NCBI RefSeq assembly: GCF_000412995.1
Contig: NZ_KE332512.1
Location: 1,061,847 to 1,125,846, forward strand
Direction: 5' to 3'
Length of the DNA stretch: 64,000 bases
DNA from: Treponema vincentii F0403
Lineage (GTDB): Bacteria; Spirochaetota; Spirochaetia; Treponematales; Treponemataceae
Positions 45,646 to 56,006 of the stretch are shown piece by piece. Positions within the stretch are counted from its first letter, which is position 1. Every line of letters starts with the position of its first letter. The notes under the pieces are model-generated. The model saw nothing but the letters and a program-made list of their open reading frames with translations, made no database searches and was not told where the DNA came from. A program made the translations under genes and the position numbers.

Positions 45646-47192
45646 TTTGCTCCGTCCTCCGCTAAAATACGGGCAGCGACATCGCGCATAGCATCGGCTA
45701 CAATCTTCTTAATTTCCGCTTCACCGGCGCCGCCCGCAGCACCGGCACTTCCCTTGCCGTTGTTCGCTTCGATTAAAAGGCTTAAACCGTCAAAGAGGTT
45801 TGTCAAACGGCCGAGGAACAAGCTGCCCTTTCCGATAATCATCACACGGTGTAGACTGCCTGCGAGCATATCCCGCCGCGCATGGCCGATAAACGGAACG
45901 CCGGAGGGAATGTGCCCTTGAGTAGGTGCAAAACCTTCCACACCGTATTGCTTTACAAATTCCGCAATTTTCGCGCGTTCAAGCTGCCCCTTCATAACCG
46001 CAAGCGCGGCAATCATCTTCGTGTTCGCTTCCGGCACATTACCGGCTCCGGCAGGAGCGGTAATTTCGTGGTTCTGCAATTCCGCCGCGAATTTTTCGAC
46101 ATCGGTAATCTTCATCCCCGCCGCATTCAGCGGATCGTAGATAAGCGCCGTCATAACCGCCTGCGGAGAAGAACCGGAAGAAATCGTATGCTTACCGATG
46201 ACATCGGTATTGATAACGGGGTTTACACCGTCGTCTTCCGTAATCAAAACGGCAAAACCGCCGACCATATCCTCAATGAGCGGCATATCTTTTTTTACGT
46301 GGTCTTTACCGTTCATGCCGAGCTTTGGTACGGAACCTCCGGCAACAACCATTACGTTCTTAAAGATGCCCGACCGCACAAGCGCTGCCGCATTGGCCAA
46401 GGCATGTACCGGCGCTGCACAGAAACCGCGGATATCGCAGCCGGTAGCGTGGACACAGCCTGCTTTTTCGCCGACCGATTTTGCGATATTTCCGCCTCCG
46501 CGCTGGTTTACATCGCCCGCAGCTTCTTCCGAACACTCGATAATATAGTCGATGTCCGCCGCATTAATGCCTTCCAGTTCTGCAAGATGCCATGCGGTTA
46601 AAATACCGGTTCCCTTAGTAACAAGGTTTTCCAACATCGTATGAGCGCTCAGGTTCGGGTCGGTGTCATGCGCTTGTTTAACGCAGCCGACCAGCACGTC
46701 ATTGTCATATAAACCTTCCGCCATGTGAGACTGCACCAATTTTTCTATATCGACTTTCGGATGGCCTTCGCCCAACGCGATCGCCTTGTCCTTCATGAGC
46801 GGATGATTTTGGATAATTGTTGCCGCTTCTTTAGTAAATTCTTCGGTTAAGTATACCAGTTCAAAAACGTCGGCGTACTTCATCAAAATATAGAGTTCTT
46901 TTTGAGTTGCAATTTCACCGAACGGCCCGAAGCGCTCGGCTTTTTCCGTGCACTTAAACCACGGTTCGGGAATACTGGGTAAATCTTCAGGCTTTTTATT
47001 CCCGATATACACTTGATTGGGAGGATATTGAACAGCCTGTTCAAAAGTTCTTAAATGAGACGGAATAGCGGCAATATAGGGATCCGCAGGATCTTTCGCA
47101 ATCGCTGCGGTTTGAGTTGAACCGTTCCGTTTTAACAGATCGGGGCTGTATGCTAACGTATAGCTCGCCCCTTTAATCACTGCGTTTTTCAT
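45642..47192 (-). CDS. grdC: glycine/sarcosine/betaine reductase component C, beta subunit
   Basis: GrdC, 516 residues, with a ketoacyl-synthase III (FabH)-like fold. The Cys at GCDIRGFCAAPVHAL corresponds to the FabH-like active site region; the start MKNAVIKGASYTLAYSPDLL is the GrdC hallmark. A Gly/Ala-rich stretch (GKGSAGAAGGAGEAEIKKI) lies near the C-terminus. It is transcribed with grdD from a promoter near 47309-47337. Substrate-level phosphorylation from glycine fits an amino-acid-fermenting oral spirochaete. Confidence 0.96.
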   Translation of the reverse strand: MKNAVIKGASYTLAYSPDLLKRNGSTQTAAIAKDPADPYIAAIPSHLRTFEQAVQYPPNQVYIGNKKPEDLPSIPEPWFKCTEKAERFGPFGEIATQKELYILMKYADVFELVYLTEEFTKEAATIIQNHPLMKDKAIALGEGHPKVDIEKLVQSHMAEGLYDNDVLVGCVKQAHDTDPNLSAHTMLENLVTKGTGILTAWHLAELEGINAADIDYIIECSEEAAGDVNQRGGGNIAKSVGEKAGCVHATGCDIRGFCAAPVHALANAAALVRSGIFKNVMVVAGGSVPKLGMNGKDHVKKDMPLIEDMVGGFAVLITEDDGVNPVINTDVIGKHTISSGSSPQAVMTALIYDPLNAAGMKITDVEKFAAELQNHEITAPAGAGNVPEANTKMIAALAVMKGQLERAKIAEFVKQYGVEGFAPTQGHIPSGVPFIGHARRDMLAGSLHRVMIIGKGSLFLGRLTNLFDGLSLLIEANNGKGSAGAAGGAGEAEIKKIVADAMRDVAARILAEDGAK

Positions 47193-47308
47193 AATACATC
47201 CTTATAATTAAGATATTTGGGAGTTAAATTTAAGGGAACCGTTCAAAAACAGCAGTTTTTGGCAGCCCCAAAAGCTCCTATATAATGGTAGCATTAACTT
47301 TAATTTAT

Positions 47309-47337
47309 AGCCTACACGTTGAAAATGCTCTTGTCAA
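47309..47337 (-). promoter_or_regulatory. probable promoter of grdC-grdD
   Basis: -35 TTGACA (complement of 47332-47337) with, 17 bases on, the weak -10 TAGGCT (complement of 47309-47314); TATAAA a few bases further is an alternative. A hairpin with CAAAAAC/GTTTTTG (47244-47261) lies in the leader. I see no glycine riboswitch. Confidence 0.5.
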
Positions 47338-47356
47338 GCATTCATTTTTTATAGAT

Positions 47357-48016
47357 TTAAGACAGAACTGTCACCCCGTTTTTTAGGCATACATCATTGA
47401 GATTACATCCTGCACAATCGGGATTGCGGGCTTTGCAGACATATCGGCCGTGCAGCAGTATCCAATGGTGAGCATCCAGCAAAAATTCTTCGGGCGTTAT
47501 GCGCAGTAAATCCTGTTCCACCTCCAGCGGCGTTGTTCCGTTCGACAGCCCGATACGCGGAGCAGTCCGCAAAATATGCGTGTCGACCGCTATCGCAGGT
47601 TCTCCAAAGCCTACATTCAGCACAACATTCGCCGTTTTCCGCCCAACGCCCGGGAGACTCTCCAATGCGGCACGGTCATGCGGCACTTCCGAATGATATT
47701 GCTCGATCAAAATTCGGCTAAGCGCTATAATCCGCTTCGCCTTTGTCGGGTATAAGTTGATGGAATTGATATAGCCTTTCAACCCCTCTTCACCGAGGGC
47801 GAGCATTTGTTCCGGCGTATCTACCTTTTCAAAAAGAGGCGCCGTTGCCTTATTTACCCCGACATCGGTCGCCTGTGCGGAAAGAACTACGGCAACCAGC
47901 AGTGTGTAGACATTTTTCCAATGCAGTTCGCTCCGCGGGTCGGGGTTCTCCTGCCTCAGCCGTTCATACACCGTGTGAACCGCATCGGCAGGGAGCAATT
48001 TAATTGTAGAATCCAT
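47357..48016 (-). CDS. nth: endonuclease III
   Basis: DNA glycosylase/AP lyase for oxidised pyrimidines. 219 residues. The helix-hairpin-helix reads LPGVGRKTANVVLN, with the catalytic Asp in AVDTHILR. The [4Fe-4S] ligands are spaced C-x6-C-x2-C-x5-C in CKARNPDCAGCNLNDVC, exactly as expected. It ends about 165 bases upstream of grdC on the same strand; the grdC promoter lies in its tail and the gap. Confidence 0.97.
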   Translation of the reverse strand: MDSTIKLLPADAVHTVYERLRQENPDPRSELHWKNVYTLLVAVVLSAQATDVGVNKATAPLFEKVDTPEQMLALGEEGLKGYINSINLYPTKAKRIIALSRILIEQYHSEVPHDRAALESLPGVGRKTANVVLNVGFGEPAIAVDTHILRTAPRIGLSNGTTPLEVEQDLLRITPEEFLLDAHHWILLHGRYVCKARNPDCAGCNLNDVCLKNGVTVLS

Positions 48017-48033
48017 AACCTCAATAAGCCTCT

Positions 48034-48558
48034 TTATTCATTTTCGATAATAATTTGGCACATACGCATAACCTGCAGCGCCGCCTTGTGATTTTCGGGC
48101 GTTGTTCCTGCACAGCAAGCAGCATCAACATGAATGGGCACTTCGGGGAAAAAAGCTTTTAACAGCAGCGCATTCGACACGACACAAATATCCGTACATA
48201 ATCCTATCAGCGTAATAGAATGAATCGGTGTTTTTTTATTTAAATTTTTTAAGGCTTCCGCCAACGAAAGTGAACCGAACGTAGGTTTTTCATAGACTTG
48301 CCCGATTATGAGTTTTTTAACCGGCTCGACAAGCTCCCATCCTGCCGTGTTTTTTATGCAATGCTGAACAGGTAAAAACCTTCCTTCCTGTGATTGCAAA
48401 TAGGAATTTGAATGCGTATCCTGCGTAAAAACAATGTCCCCCTTAAAGGTCTCAATCCTTTTTACAACATTTTGAACGATTGCCTGAGCTTCCTTTGTAC
48501 CCAAACTTCCGCTGACAAAATCATTCTGCATATCGATAACCGCTAACACATCGCTCAT
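48034..48558 (-). CDS. isochorismatase-family cysteine hydrolase (nicotinamidase-like)
   Basis: 174 residues. Catalytic Asp in VIDMQNDF (residue 9), Lys in VYEKPTFGS, and the nucleophilic Cys in GLCTDICVVSNALL, where the cis-peptide precedes it. The pattern fits nicotinamidase or a related amidohydrolase; metal ligands of PncA (Asp-x-His-x-His) are only partly visible (QDTHSNSY), so the substrate is uncertain. It lies 18 bases upstream of nth. Confidence 0.87.
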   Translation of the reverse strand: MSDVLAVIDMQNDFVSGSLGTKEAQAIVQNVVKRIETFKGDIVFTQDTHSNSYLQSQEGRFLPVQHCIKNTAGWELVEPVKKLIIGQVYEKPTFGSLSLAEALKNLNKKTPIHSITLIGLCTDICVVSNALLLKAFFPEVPIHVDAACCAGTTPENHKAALQVMRMCQIIIENE

Positions 48559-48593
48559 AGAAACCTCCGTTTATCTCACATTCTGCCGCATAT

Positions 48594-50350
<1,757 letters not shown>

Positions 50351-50354
50351 CATC

Positions 50355-50495
50355 GGTCAAACACATCAGATTTTTGAAAATATACGCCCGCAGAATGAGA
50401 GGCGGTTCAAGCAGAATTTCGCCGCTTTGCGTCTCAAATGCTTGCCCCTCCTCTCATTCTACGGTATTTGAATTACAGATCTGATGTGTTTGACC
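50355..50495. repeat. 141-bp nested palindrome, family with 15308-15452
   Basis: Outer arms GGTCAAACACATCAGAT (50355-50371) and ATCTGATGTGTTTGACC (50479-50495) pair perfectly over 17 bp. Inner arms AGAATGAGAGG (50392-50402) and CCTCTCATTCT (50450-50460) pair over 11 bp. Further inner pairs are GGCG/CGCC and AAGCA/TGCTT. AAACACATCAG is shared with the 15.3 kb element. It starts 4 bases after the glpK stop. Confidence 0.8.
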
Positions 50496-50509
50496 TTTTC
50501 GGAAAAAAA

Positions 50510-50541
50510 CTGCACAAAATTTTATCTAAAATTTTGTGCAG
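50510..50541 (+). terminator. 14-bp hairpin ahead of the GlpA-like gene
   Basis: CTGCACAAAATTTT (50510-50523), loop ATCT, AAAATTTTGTGCAG (50528-50541): a perfect stem. It lies just 21 bases before the ATG at 50563, before the AAGGAAG ribosome site, so it is more likely an mRNA-stability or processing element between glpK and the next gene than a terminator. Confidence 0.55.
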
Positions 50542-50562
50542 CCAAGGAAGATAAAGAAGAAT

Positions 50563-52128
50563 ATGTATGATGTGATTATAATCGGCGGGGGCGTTGTAGG
50601 GTGTGCTATTGCACGGGAATTGTCTCAGTACCGGCTGAGCGTTGCGCTGCTGGAAAAGCATTCGGAGGTTTGCGAAGGTTCCTCCAAGGCAAACAGCGCT
50701 ATCGTGCACGGCGGCTTCGACGCAAAACCGGGAACAGTAAAAGCCCGCCTCAATGTACGGGGAAACGAACTGATACGCCGCCTTGCCCCACAGCTTCAAT
50801 TTCATTTTAAGCAAATAGGTTCGCTCGTTGTTGCCTTTTCCGATGAGGATATGGAAGAACTCAAAAAACTGTATGACCGAGGTATTGCAAACGGCGTACC
50901 GGAACTTGAACTGTGGGATAGGGAAAAGACATTAGCGGAAGAGCCGAATCTTTCACCCGAAACGCAGGGGGCGCTGTTTTGCGGGACTGCCGGTATCGTG
51001 TGTCCCTTTGGCATGACGTATGCCTTTATCGAAAATGCGGTAGAAAACGGCGTTGAGCTGATATGCGATGCCGAGGTAACCGGTATAAAAAAAATCGGGA
51101 GCGGCACAGGGACGGATGGCGCCGCCGTTCAAACACGGGATGGTGCAGCTCAAACTGTAACTGCACAAACTTCGGCGCAAGAAAGCGGCTTTTCCGTCAC
51201 AACGCCGCAAGGTGTTTTTACGGCGCGGTACGTTATCAACGCCGCAGGTCTGTATGCCGACAAGATTGCCGCGATGATAGGCGACTGCGATTACACAATT
51301 CTGCCCCGCAAAGGGGAATACCGCGTGCTGGATAAGGTGTGCGGCGATTTGGTACATCACGTCATCTTTCAGGCGCCGACCAAGATGGGAAAGGGCGTAC
51401 TGGTAACACCCACCTACGATAACAACCTGTTAGCAGGCCCTACGGCACAAGATATCGACGACCGTGAGGATACCTCGACAACGCTTGCAGGCTTGAATAA
51501 AATCGATAGTTCGGCAAAAAAAGCGGTGCCCTCGCTCGATTTCCGGAAGACTATCCGTACTTTTACCGGCGTACGCGCCCGCCCGAGTACCGGCGACTTT
51601 ATGATTTATGCTTCAAAACAGGCAAAGGGATTTATCCATGCGGGAGGCATCGAATCTCCCGGTTTGAGTTCTGCACCGGCGATTGCCGAATATGTTGCGG
51701 AACTTTTACGGCAAGAGGGTATGGCGCTGATAAAAAAGCCGCATGTCATTACCGGACGAAAGGGCATCGGTCAATTTTCCGCGATGCCGAACAAGGAGCG
51801 GGCGACCTTAATTGCGGAAAATCCGCTCTACGGACGGATTATCTGCCGCTGTGAAACGGTAACCGAAGCAGAAATCATCGAAGCCATCCGCCGCCCTGCG
51901 GGAGCGCGCACTGTCGACGGGGTTAAACGGCGGGTTCGCCCCGGAACCGGACGCTGCCAAGGAGGCTTTTGTACGCCGCGGGTTTTGGAAATCCTCAGCA
52001 GGGAATTACGGCTGCCGATGGAAAGCATCCCCAAATCGGACAAAGGCACGGAAATCGTGCTGGGGAAATTAAAGAATCCCGTTGAGAGTAAAAGCCGCAG
52101 CGGTGATTCCTCAAAGCATTCAAGGTAA
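50563..52128 (+). CDS. GlpA-like FAD oxidoreductase with BFD [2Fe-2S] domain
   Basis: 521 residues from the ATG at 50563 (MYDVIIIGGGVVGCAIARE, a Rossmann FAD site). Residues 1-~375 form a DAO-type oxidoreductase like anaerobic glycerol-3-phosphate dehydrogenase. Residues about 420-475 carry the BFD-like [2Fe-2S] site: CRCETVTEAEI and CQGGFC. A Thr/Ala/Gly-rich low-complexity insert lies near residues 183-215. Next to glpK, it most likely oxidises glycerol 3-phosphate to dihydroxyacetone phosphate. Confidence 0.92.
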   Translation: MYDVIIIGGGVVGCAIARELSQYRLSVALLEKHSEVCEGSSKANSAIVHGGFDAKPGTVKARLNVRGNELIRRLAPQLQFHFKQIGSLVVAFSDEDMEELKKLYDRGIANGVPELELWDREKTLAEEPNLSPETQGALFCGTAGIVCPFGMTYAFIENAVENGVELICDAEVTGIKKIGSGTGTDGAAVQTRDGAAQTVTAQTSAQESGFSVTTPQGVFTARYVINAAGLYADKIAAMIGDCDYTILPRKGEYRVLDKVCGDLVHHVIFQAPTKMGKGVLVTPTYDNNLLAGPTAQDIDDREDTSTTLAGLNKIDSSAKKAVPSLDFRKTIRTFTGVRARPSTGDFMIYASKQAKGFIHAGGIESPGLSSAPAIAEYVAELLRQEGMALIKKPHVITGRKGIGQFSAMPNKERATLIAENPLYGRIICRCETVTEAEIIEAIRRPAGARTVDGVKRRVRPGTGRCQGGFCTPRVLEILSRELRLPMESIPKSDKGTEIVLGKLKNPVESKSRSGDSSKHSR

Positions 52129-52160
52129 TCTGTTCAGAAACGGAAGTTTCCGAACAGATT
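52127..52160 (+). other. intergenic hairpin between the two FAD oxidoreductase genes
   Basis: AATCTGTTC-A-GAAAC (52127-52141) pairs with GTTTC-C-GAACAGATT (52146-52160), loop GGAA. It overlaps the upstream stop codon and lies 15 bases before the next ATG; it may set the relative expression of the two genes. Confidence 0.55.
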
Positions 52161-52175
52161 AATCGGAAAAAGAAT

Positions 52176-53423
52176 ATGATGGAATATGATGTCGTAGTTA
52201 TCGGAGGCGGCCCCGCAGGTTTGGCGGCAGCCCTCGCCGCACGGGAAGCCGGCGTAAAAAAAATATTGATTATTGAACGCGACCGTGAATTGGGCGGAAT
52301 CCTCAACCAATGTATCCACGCCGGTTTCGGTTTGCATGAATTTAAAGAAGAATTGACCGGGCCGGAATATGCGCAGCGCTTTATCACACAGGCTTCACAG
52401 ACGGACATTCAGGTGATGCTGAATACCATGGTGCTGGATATTTCGCCCAAGCGGGTTATCACCGCGGCGGCAACGGACGGGCTTAAAACCATTCACGCAG
52501 GCGCCGTGGTGCTCGCGATGGGATGCCGAGAACGCACTGCGGGTGCGATTGCCGTAAAAGGGTACCGTCCGGCGGGAGTGTACACTGCAGGCATGGCGCA
52601 GCGGATGATGAATATGGAAGGCTGCCGCATGGGTCGCGAAGTTGTTATTTACGGTTCCGGCGACATCGGGCTGATCATGGCGCGGCGTATGACGCTTGAA
52701 GGCGCAAAGGTAAAAGCCGTTGTGGAGATCATGCCCTTTTCCAGCGGACTGAACCGGAACATCGCCCAATGCTTGGAAGATTACGGCATCCCGCTTCTTT
52801 TGAGCCATAATATCAGCTTTATCCACGGGAAAGACCGGCTGGAAGGCGTTACCGTTTCGCAAATCGATTCGCGCTTTAACGAAATTGAAGGCACGCACGT
52901 GTATTACCCCTGCGATACGCTCCTCCTTTCGGTAGGTTTAATTCCTGAAAACGAGCTTTCGATAAAAGCAGGCGTGCAGCTCGATCCTGTTACCAATGGG
53001 CCGATGGTTGACAGCGCTATGCAAACCGAAATACCGGGAATCTTCGCTTGCGGAAATGTGCTGCACGTCCACGATATCGTGGACTTTGTAACACGGGAAA
53101 GCAGAACCGCCGGTAAACACGCCGGGCTATACGCGCTCGGCGCACTAAGCAGCTCGGCTTCCGTTCCCTGCAAAGTTGGACACGGTATCCGGTATGTCAT
53201 GCCGCGCAAGGTATTAACGCAGACACCCGACGGGGCAAATCTTTTTATGCGGGTCGACGCAATCTATCAAAACTCTACCGTATCGGTAAAATCGGGAAAT
53301 ACGGTGCTCGCAAAAAAACGGATTGCCCGCATGATCCCCTCGGAAATGATCAACATCCCGCTCAGCGCCGAAACGCTGCGCCCGCTGACGGAACCGATTA
53401 CCGTAGAAGTTGCAGCAACGTAG
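52176..53423 (+). CDS. NAD(P)/FAD-dependent oxidoreductase of the glycerol operon
   Basis: 415 residues. FAD site VVIGGGPAGLAAALAAREAG at the N-terminus, second nucleotide site VVIYGSGDIGLIMARRM, and CGNVLHVHDIVDFVTRES with the substrate-side residues. The CRERTAGAI and ILNQCIHAGFGLHEF motifs are those of the partner protein that accompanies GlpA-BFD proteins in Firmicutes and spirochaetes. In those genomes a small DUF1667 protein usually comes third; here a restriction-modification gene follows instead. Confidence 0.9.
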   Translation: MMEYDVVVIGGGPAGLAAALAAREAGVKKILIIERDRELGGILNQCIHAGFGLHEFKEELTGPEYAQRFITQASQTDIQVMLNTMVLDISPKRVITAAATDGLKTIHAGAVVLAMGCRERTAGAIAVKGYRPAGVYTAGMAQRMMNMEGCRMGREVVIYGSGDIGLIMARRMTLEGAKVKAVVEIMPFSSGLNRNIAQCLEDYGIPLLLSHNISFIHGKDRLEGVTVSQIDSRFNEIEGTHVYYPCDTLLLSVGLIPENELSIKAGVQLDPVTNGPMVDSAMQTEIPGIFACGNVLHVHDIVDFVTRESRTAGKHAGLYALGALSSSASVPCKVGHGIRYVMPRKVLTQTPDGANLFMRVDAIYQNSTVSVKSGNTVLAKKRIARMIPSEMINIPLSAETLRPLTEPITVEVAAT

Positions 53424-53496
53424 TGGGGGGGTATCCGTACAATTACAAATAAGAGGCTCTACTATAAATTTTCAGGAAATTTAGTATAATTCCCCT

Positions 53497-54615
53497 ATGT
53501 CAACCTATAAGATAATCAATGGTAACTGTATCGAGGAGCTTAAAAAAATAGAAGCAAATAGTATTAACCTCATATTTGCTGACCCACCGTATTGGATGCG
53601 TGTTTCAGGCGTTTTAAAACGTGTCGAAGGAACTGATTATGACGGCTGTGCTGATGAGTGGGATAATCAGTTTGAAAGCCTTGATGACTATATTGAATTT
53701 ACGCGTAATTGGCTCAAAGAATGTTACCGAGTTCTATCGCCGAATGGTTCGATTTGGGTTATCGGAGGGATGCAGTGTATTTATACTATCGGGAATACTA
53801 TGCAAGAAATCGGATATTGGCTCATAAATGATATTATATGGTATAAAACAAATCCTACGCCTAATTTTATGGGTACCCGGCTCAATAACAGTCATGAAAC
53901 TCTTATATGGGCAACAAAATCACAAAAAGCAAAATATACATTTCACTATAAGACAGCAAAAGAACTAAATACGGATACGGTTCTCGTTTCAGATTATGAA
54001 AAAGGTATACGTAAGCAAATGGGTTCTATATGGCGATTTCCTGTTTGCTCCGGGAACGAACGTATAAAAGATGATACAGGGAAAAAACTTCACTCTACGC
54101 AAAAACCATTTGCATTACTTCACAGAATCGTTGCTATATGTTCAAACATCGGCGATACGGTTCTTGATCCATTTGGAGGAACATTTACTACCGGTGCGGC
54201 CGCCATTCAATGTGGAAGGAATTTTATAGGGATAGATGCTTCTGAATTGTATTGCAAATATGGAGAAAAGAGATTATCGGAAACGAAAGAAATGATAGGC
54301 GATATTGAAAAAGCAACATTTGATATAAAACCTATAAAAGTAGATTTTATTGATCTAATAAAAAATAATTTTTTATTGCCTGATGAAAAATTTTTCTTAA
54401 AAAATAGTGATAGCTTTGCAATTCTGAAATCGGATGGAAAAATTGAACTTCCCTCAAAAAATATTGTAACCGATATTCACAAAGGAGCAGCGATACTTGG
54501 CAATAAAAAAGCTGCAAGAGTCAACGGATTTGATTTTTGGTATGTAGAAAGAAATAATAAACGAAAATCAATCAAAGATATACGCGAAAACTATCGAAAA
54601 ATAATAGCCGGATAA
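53497..54615 (+). CDS. type II DNA adenine methyltransferase, HinfI/CcrM-like
   Basis: 372 residues. Beta-class order: DPPYWM (motif IV, adenine-N6 type) at residues 29-34, then LHSTQKP, then the AdoMet site DPFGGTFTTGAA. The long stretch GTDYDGCADEWDNQFESLDD ... WLKECYRVL...GSIWVIGG is close in pattern to M.HinfI/CcrM, which methylate GANTC. The C-terminal ~90 residues resemble the RAMA DNA-binding extension. Target GANTC is inference. A TATAAT box ends 6 bases before the ATG, so the mRNA is probably leaderless. AT-rich. Confidence 0.9.
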   Translation: MSTYKIINGNCIEELKKIEANSINLIFADPPYWMRVSGVLKRVEGTDYDGCADEWDNQFESLDDYIEFTRNWLKECYRVLSPNGSIWVIGGMQCIYTIGNTMQEIGYWLINDIIWYKTNPTPNFMGTRLNNSHETLIWATKSQKAKYTFHYKTAKELNTDTVLVSDYEKGIRKQMGSIWRFPVCSGNERIKDDTGKKLHSTQKPFALLHRIVAICSNIGDTVLDPFGGTFTTGAAAIQCGRNFIGIDASELYCKYGEKRLSETKEMIGDIEKATFDIKPIKVDFIDLIKNNFLLPDEKFFLKNSDSFAILKSDGKIELPSKNIVTDIHKGAAILGNKKAARVNGFDFWYVERNNKRKSIKDIRENYRKIIAG

Positions 54616-55178
54616 AGAAGAAAAATAATTTTTTTAGCATAACAAAAGAATCGTTTTCACTTGTAGACAATTATATTACCGAGTGTCAACTTATACCATT
54701 TAACGAAAAAGAGTCTCTCCATAAGTTTAATACATTGCTTAATGACATAATTGAAGCAGAGCAAGATTCTACAAAATCTGAAAAAATTTCTCATGATGTT
54801 GATTTACTCTTTTATCAAAACTCCACGAAACAATATGTTTATGCGGAAATCAAATATAACGATGACCATGACACAGGAAAGTTTATAGATATAAATCGAA
54901 AATTTTTGCTTAGTTATGCTTTGCTAGTCAATAAATTAAACATTAAAAAAGTAAATCAGTTAAAACCGATTCTCATGTATTTTAATAATAAGAAGATGAA
55001 AGGCAATATTTATGTGCCAGAACAAACAAATATTTTTCGAGGTGAACGATTTTTTAGTGAATTTACAACAATTTCATATAGCGAAATAGATACGGTATTT
55101 TCTAATATTTCAGAAGATCCCTGCATAATTAAAAAATTTGATGAACTTTGTAAGAAAATACTTAATGAAAACTATTGA
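54561..55178 (+). CDS. type II restriction endonuclease, HinfI/TdeIII-like, start uncertain
   Basis: The frame is open from 54561, but the only common start codon is a TTG at 54735 (147 residues). Upstream residues still read like protein (ESFSLVDNYITECQLIPFNE). The PD-(D/E)xK site is D...ExK in HDVDLLF and YAEIKYNDDHDTGKFIDINR. The block DINRKFLLSYALL ... YFNNKKMKGNIYVPEQTNI recalls HinfI/TdeIII-type enzymes. As it directly follows the methyltransferase it is its partner. A rare start codon, coupling to the upstream gene, or N-terminal damage would explain the missing ATG. Confidence 0.7.
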   Translation, partial: TKINQRYTRKLSKNNSRIKKKNNFFSITKESFSLVDNYITECQLIPFNEKESLHKFNTLLNDIIEAEQDSTKSEKISHDVDLLFYQNSTKQYVYAEIKYNDDHDTGKFIDINRKFLLSYALLVNKLNIKKVNQLKPILMYFNNKKMKGNIYVPEQTNIFRGERFFSEFTTISYSEIDTVFSNISEDPCIIKKFDELCKKILNENY

Positions 55179-55218
55179 GAGGGACGTATTACAAATTAAG
55201 AAAAGATCTTAGAAACTA

Positions 55219-55284
55219 GTATAACACCGTTTTCAAAACAGACAAGGCAGACAAGATGCGTTGCGGTTTAAAACAATGTTATGT
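55219..55284 (+). other. integron attC-like site A (between the RM pair and the MNT-HEPN pair)
   Basis: A 66-base site. R'' GTATAAC (55219-55225) and R' GTTATGT (55278-55284) pair through ATAAC/GTTAT. After a 3-base spacer the L arms GTTTTCAAAAC and GTTTAAAAC pair with one unpaired C, the position of an extrahelical base. The central part is only weakly palindromic. It lies 40 bases after the endonuclease stop and has the same length as site B. Confidence 0.65.
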
Positions 55285-55345
55285 GGACTCGTGCTACTGC
55301 ACGAGCTGAATTTTTAGGTATAAAGCTAGATTTAATATTAAAAAA
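55278..55345 (+). repeat. 68-bp leader repeat after attC site A
   Basis: From the R' core GTTATGT through CTGCACGAGCTGAATTT to TAGATTTAATATTAAAAA. About 58 of 68 bases match 56716-56783, which likewise starts at an R' core. Here it is followed by a TATAAT box (55349-55354) and the mntA start. Confidence 0.85.
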
Positions 55346-55360
55346 ACGTATAATAGAGCT

Positions 55361-55672
55361 ATGATGAAACCTAAAGAAAAAAAAGAGATTTTTAATTTCT
55401 TAGAATATAATAAAAACATTCTCCAGTCCTATGGCGTAAAAAAAATAGGTCTTTTTGGTTCTTATGTACATAATCAACAAAATAAAAATAGCGATATTGA
55501 TATATTAGTAGAATTTCATACTAATAAAAAAAACTATAATAACTTTATAAATTTAGTTTATTACTTGGAAGATAATTTGAATACAAAAATAGATTTATTA
55601 ACTATAGAAAGTTTAAGTCCGTATATTGGTCAGAGAATACTCAATGAGGTTGAATATGTATCGATCCAATGA
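55361..55672 (+). CDS. mntA: MNT-type nucleotidyltransferase antitoxin
   Basis: 103 residues (a second ATG follows directly). Minimal nucleotidyltransferase with the motif GSYVHNQQNKNSDIDILVEF, i.e. GSx10DxD, all catalytic residues present. In studied MntA-HepT pairs the antitoxin adds AMP to a Tyr of the HEPN toxin to silence it. It overlaps hepT by 17 bases. A TATAAT box ends 6 bases before the ATG, again suggesting leaderless translation. First gene of the cassette-like unit. Confidence 0.92.
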   Translation: MMKPKEKKEIFNFLEYNKNILQSYGVKKIGLFGSYVHNQQNKNSDIDILVEFHTNKKNYNNFINLVYYLEDNLNTKIDLLTIESLSPYIGQRILNEVEYVSIQ

Positions 55673-56006
55673 AGATTTGTATAATCATATTTTTGATGAA
55701 ATCATTTTTTTGGAATCTGAAACAGGTACTATGACAAAAAAGGCGTTTCTAAAAGATGAAAAAACGCAACGGGCATTTGCACGGAGTATTGAAATTATTG
55801 GAGAAGCCGTTAAAAATATTTCAAATGATATAATCATTAAATATAAAGAAGTTCCATGGAGAAATATTGCCGGTATGAGAGATAAACTCATTCATGGTTA
55901 TTTTTCCGTTGATTATGAAATTGTGTGGGATGTTGCAAAAAACATTATTCCTAAATTTAAGAACCAGCTGATAAAAATCATGGATACAGAAAAAAAAGAA
56001 AAATGA
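55656..56006 (+). CDS. hepT: HEPN RNase toxin (HepT/DUF86)
   Basis: 116 residues from the ATG at 55656. The HEPN active motif Rx4HxY is RDKLIHGY (near residues 82-89), preceded by the typical helices (RAFARSIEIIGEAVKNIS) and PWRNIAGMRDKL. The terminal Tyr of the motif is the site adenylylated by MntA in studied systems. Toxin and antitoxin overlap by 17 bases. The gene overlaps the next one by 4 bases. Confidence 0.93.
   Translation: MYRSNEDLYNHIFDEIIFLESETGTMTKKAFLKDEKTQRAFARSIEIIGEAVKNISNDIIIKYKEVPWRNIAGMRDKLIHGYFSVDYEIVWDVAKNIIPKFKNQLIKIMDTEKKEK

Noticed and set aside
47193-47340. Glycine riboswitch upstream of grdC
   Set aside because: The leader is short and lacks the paired aptamer cores; only a small hairpin is present.
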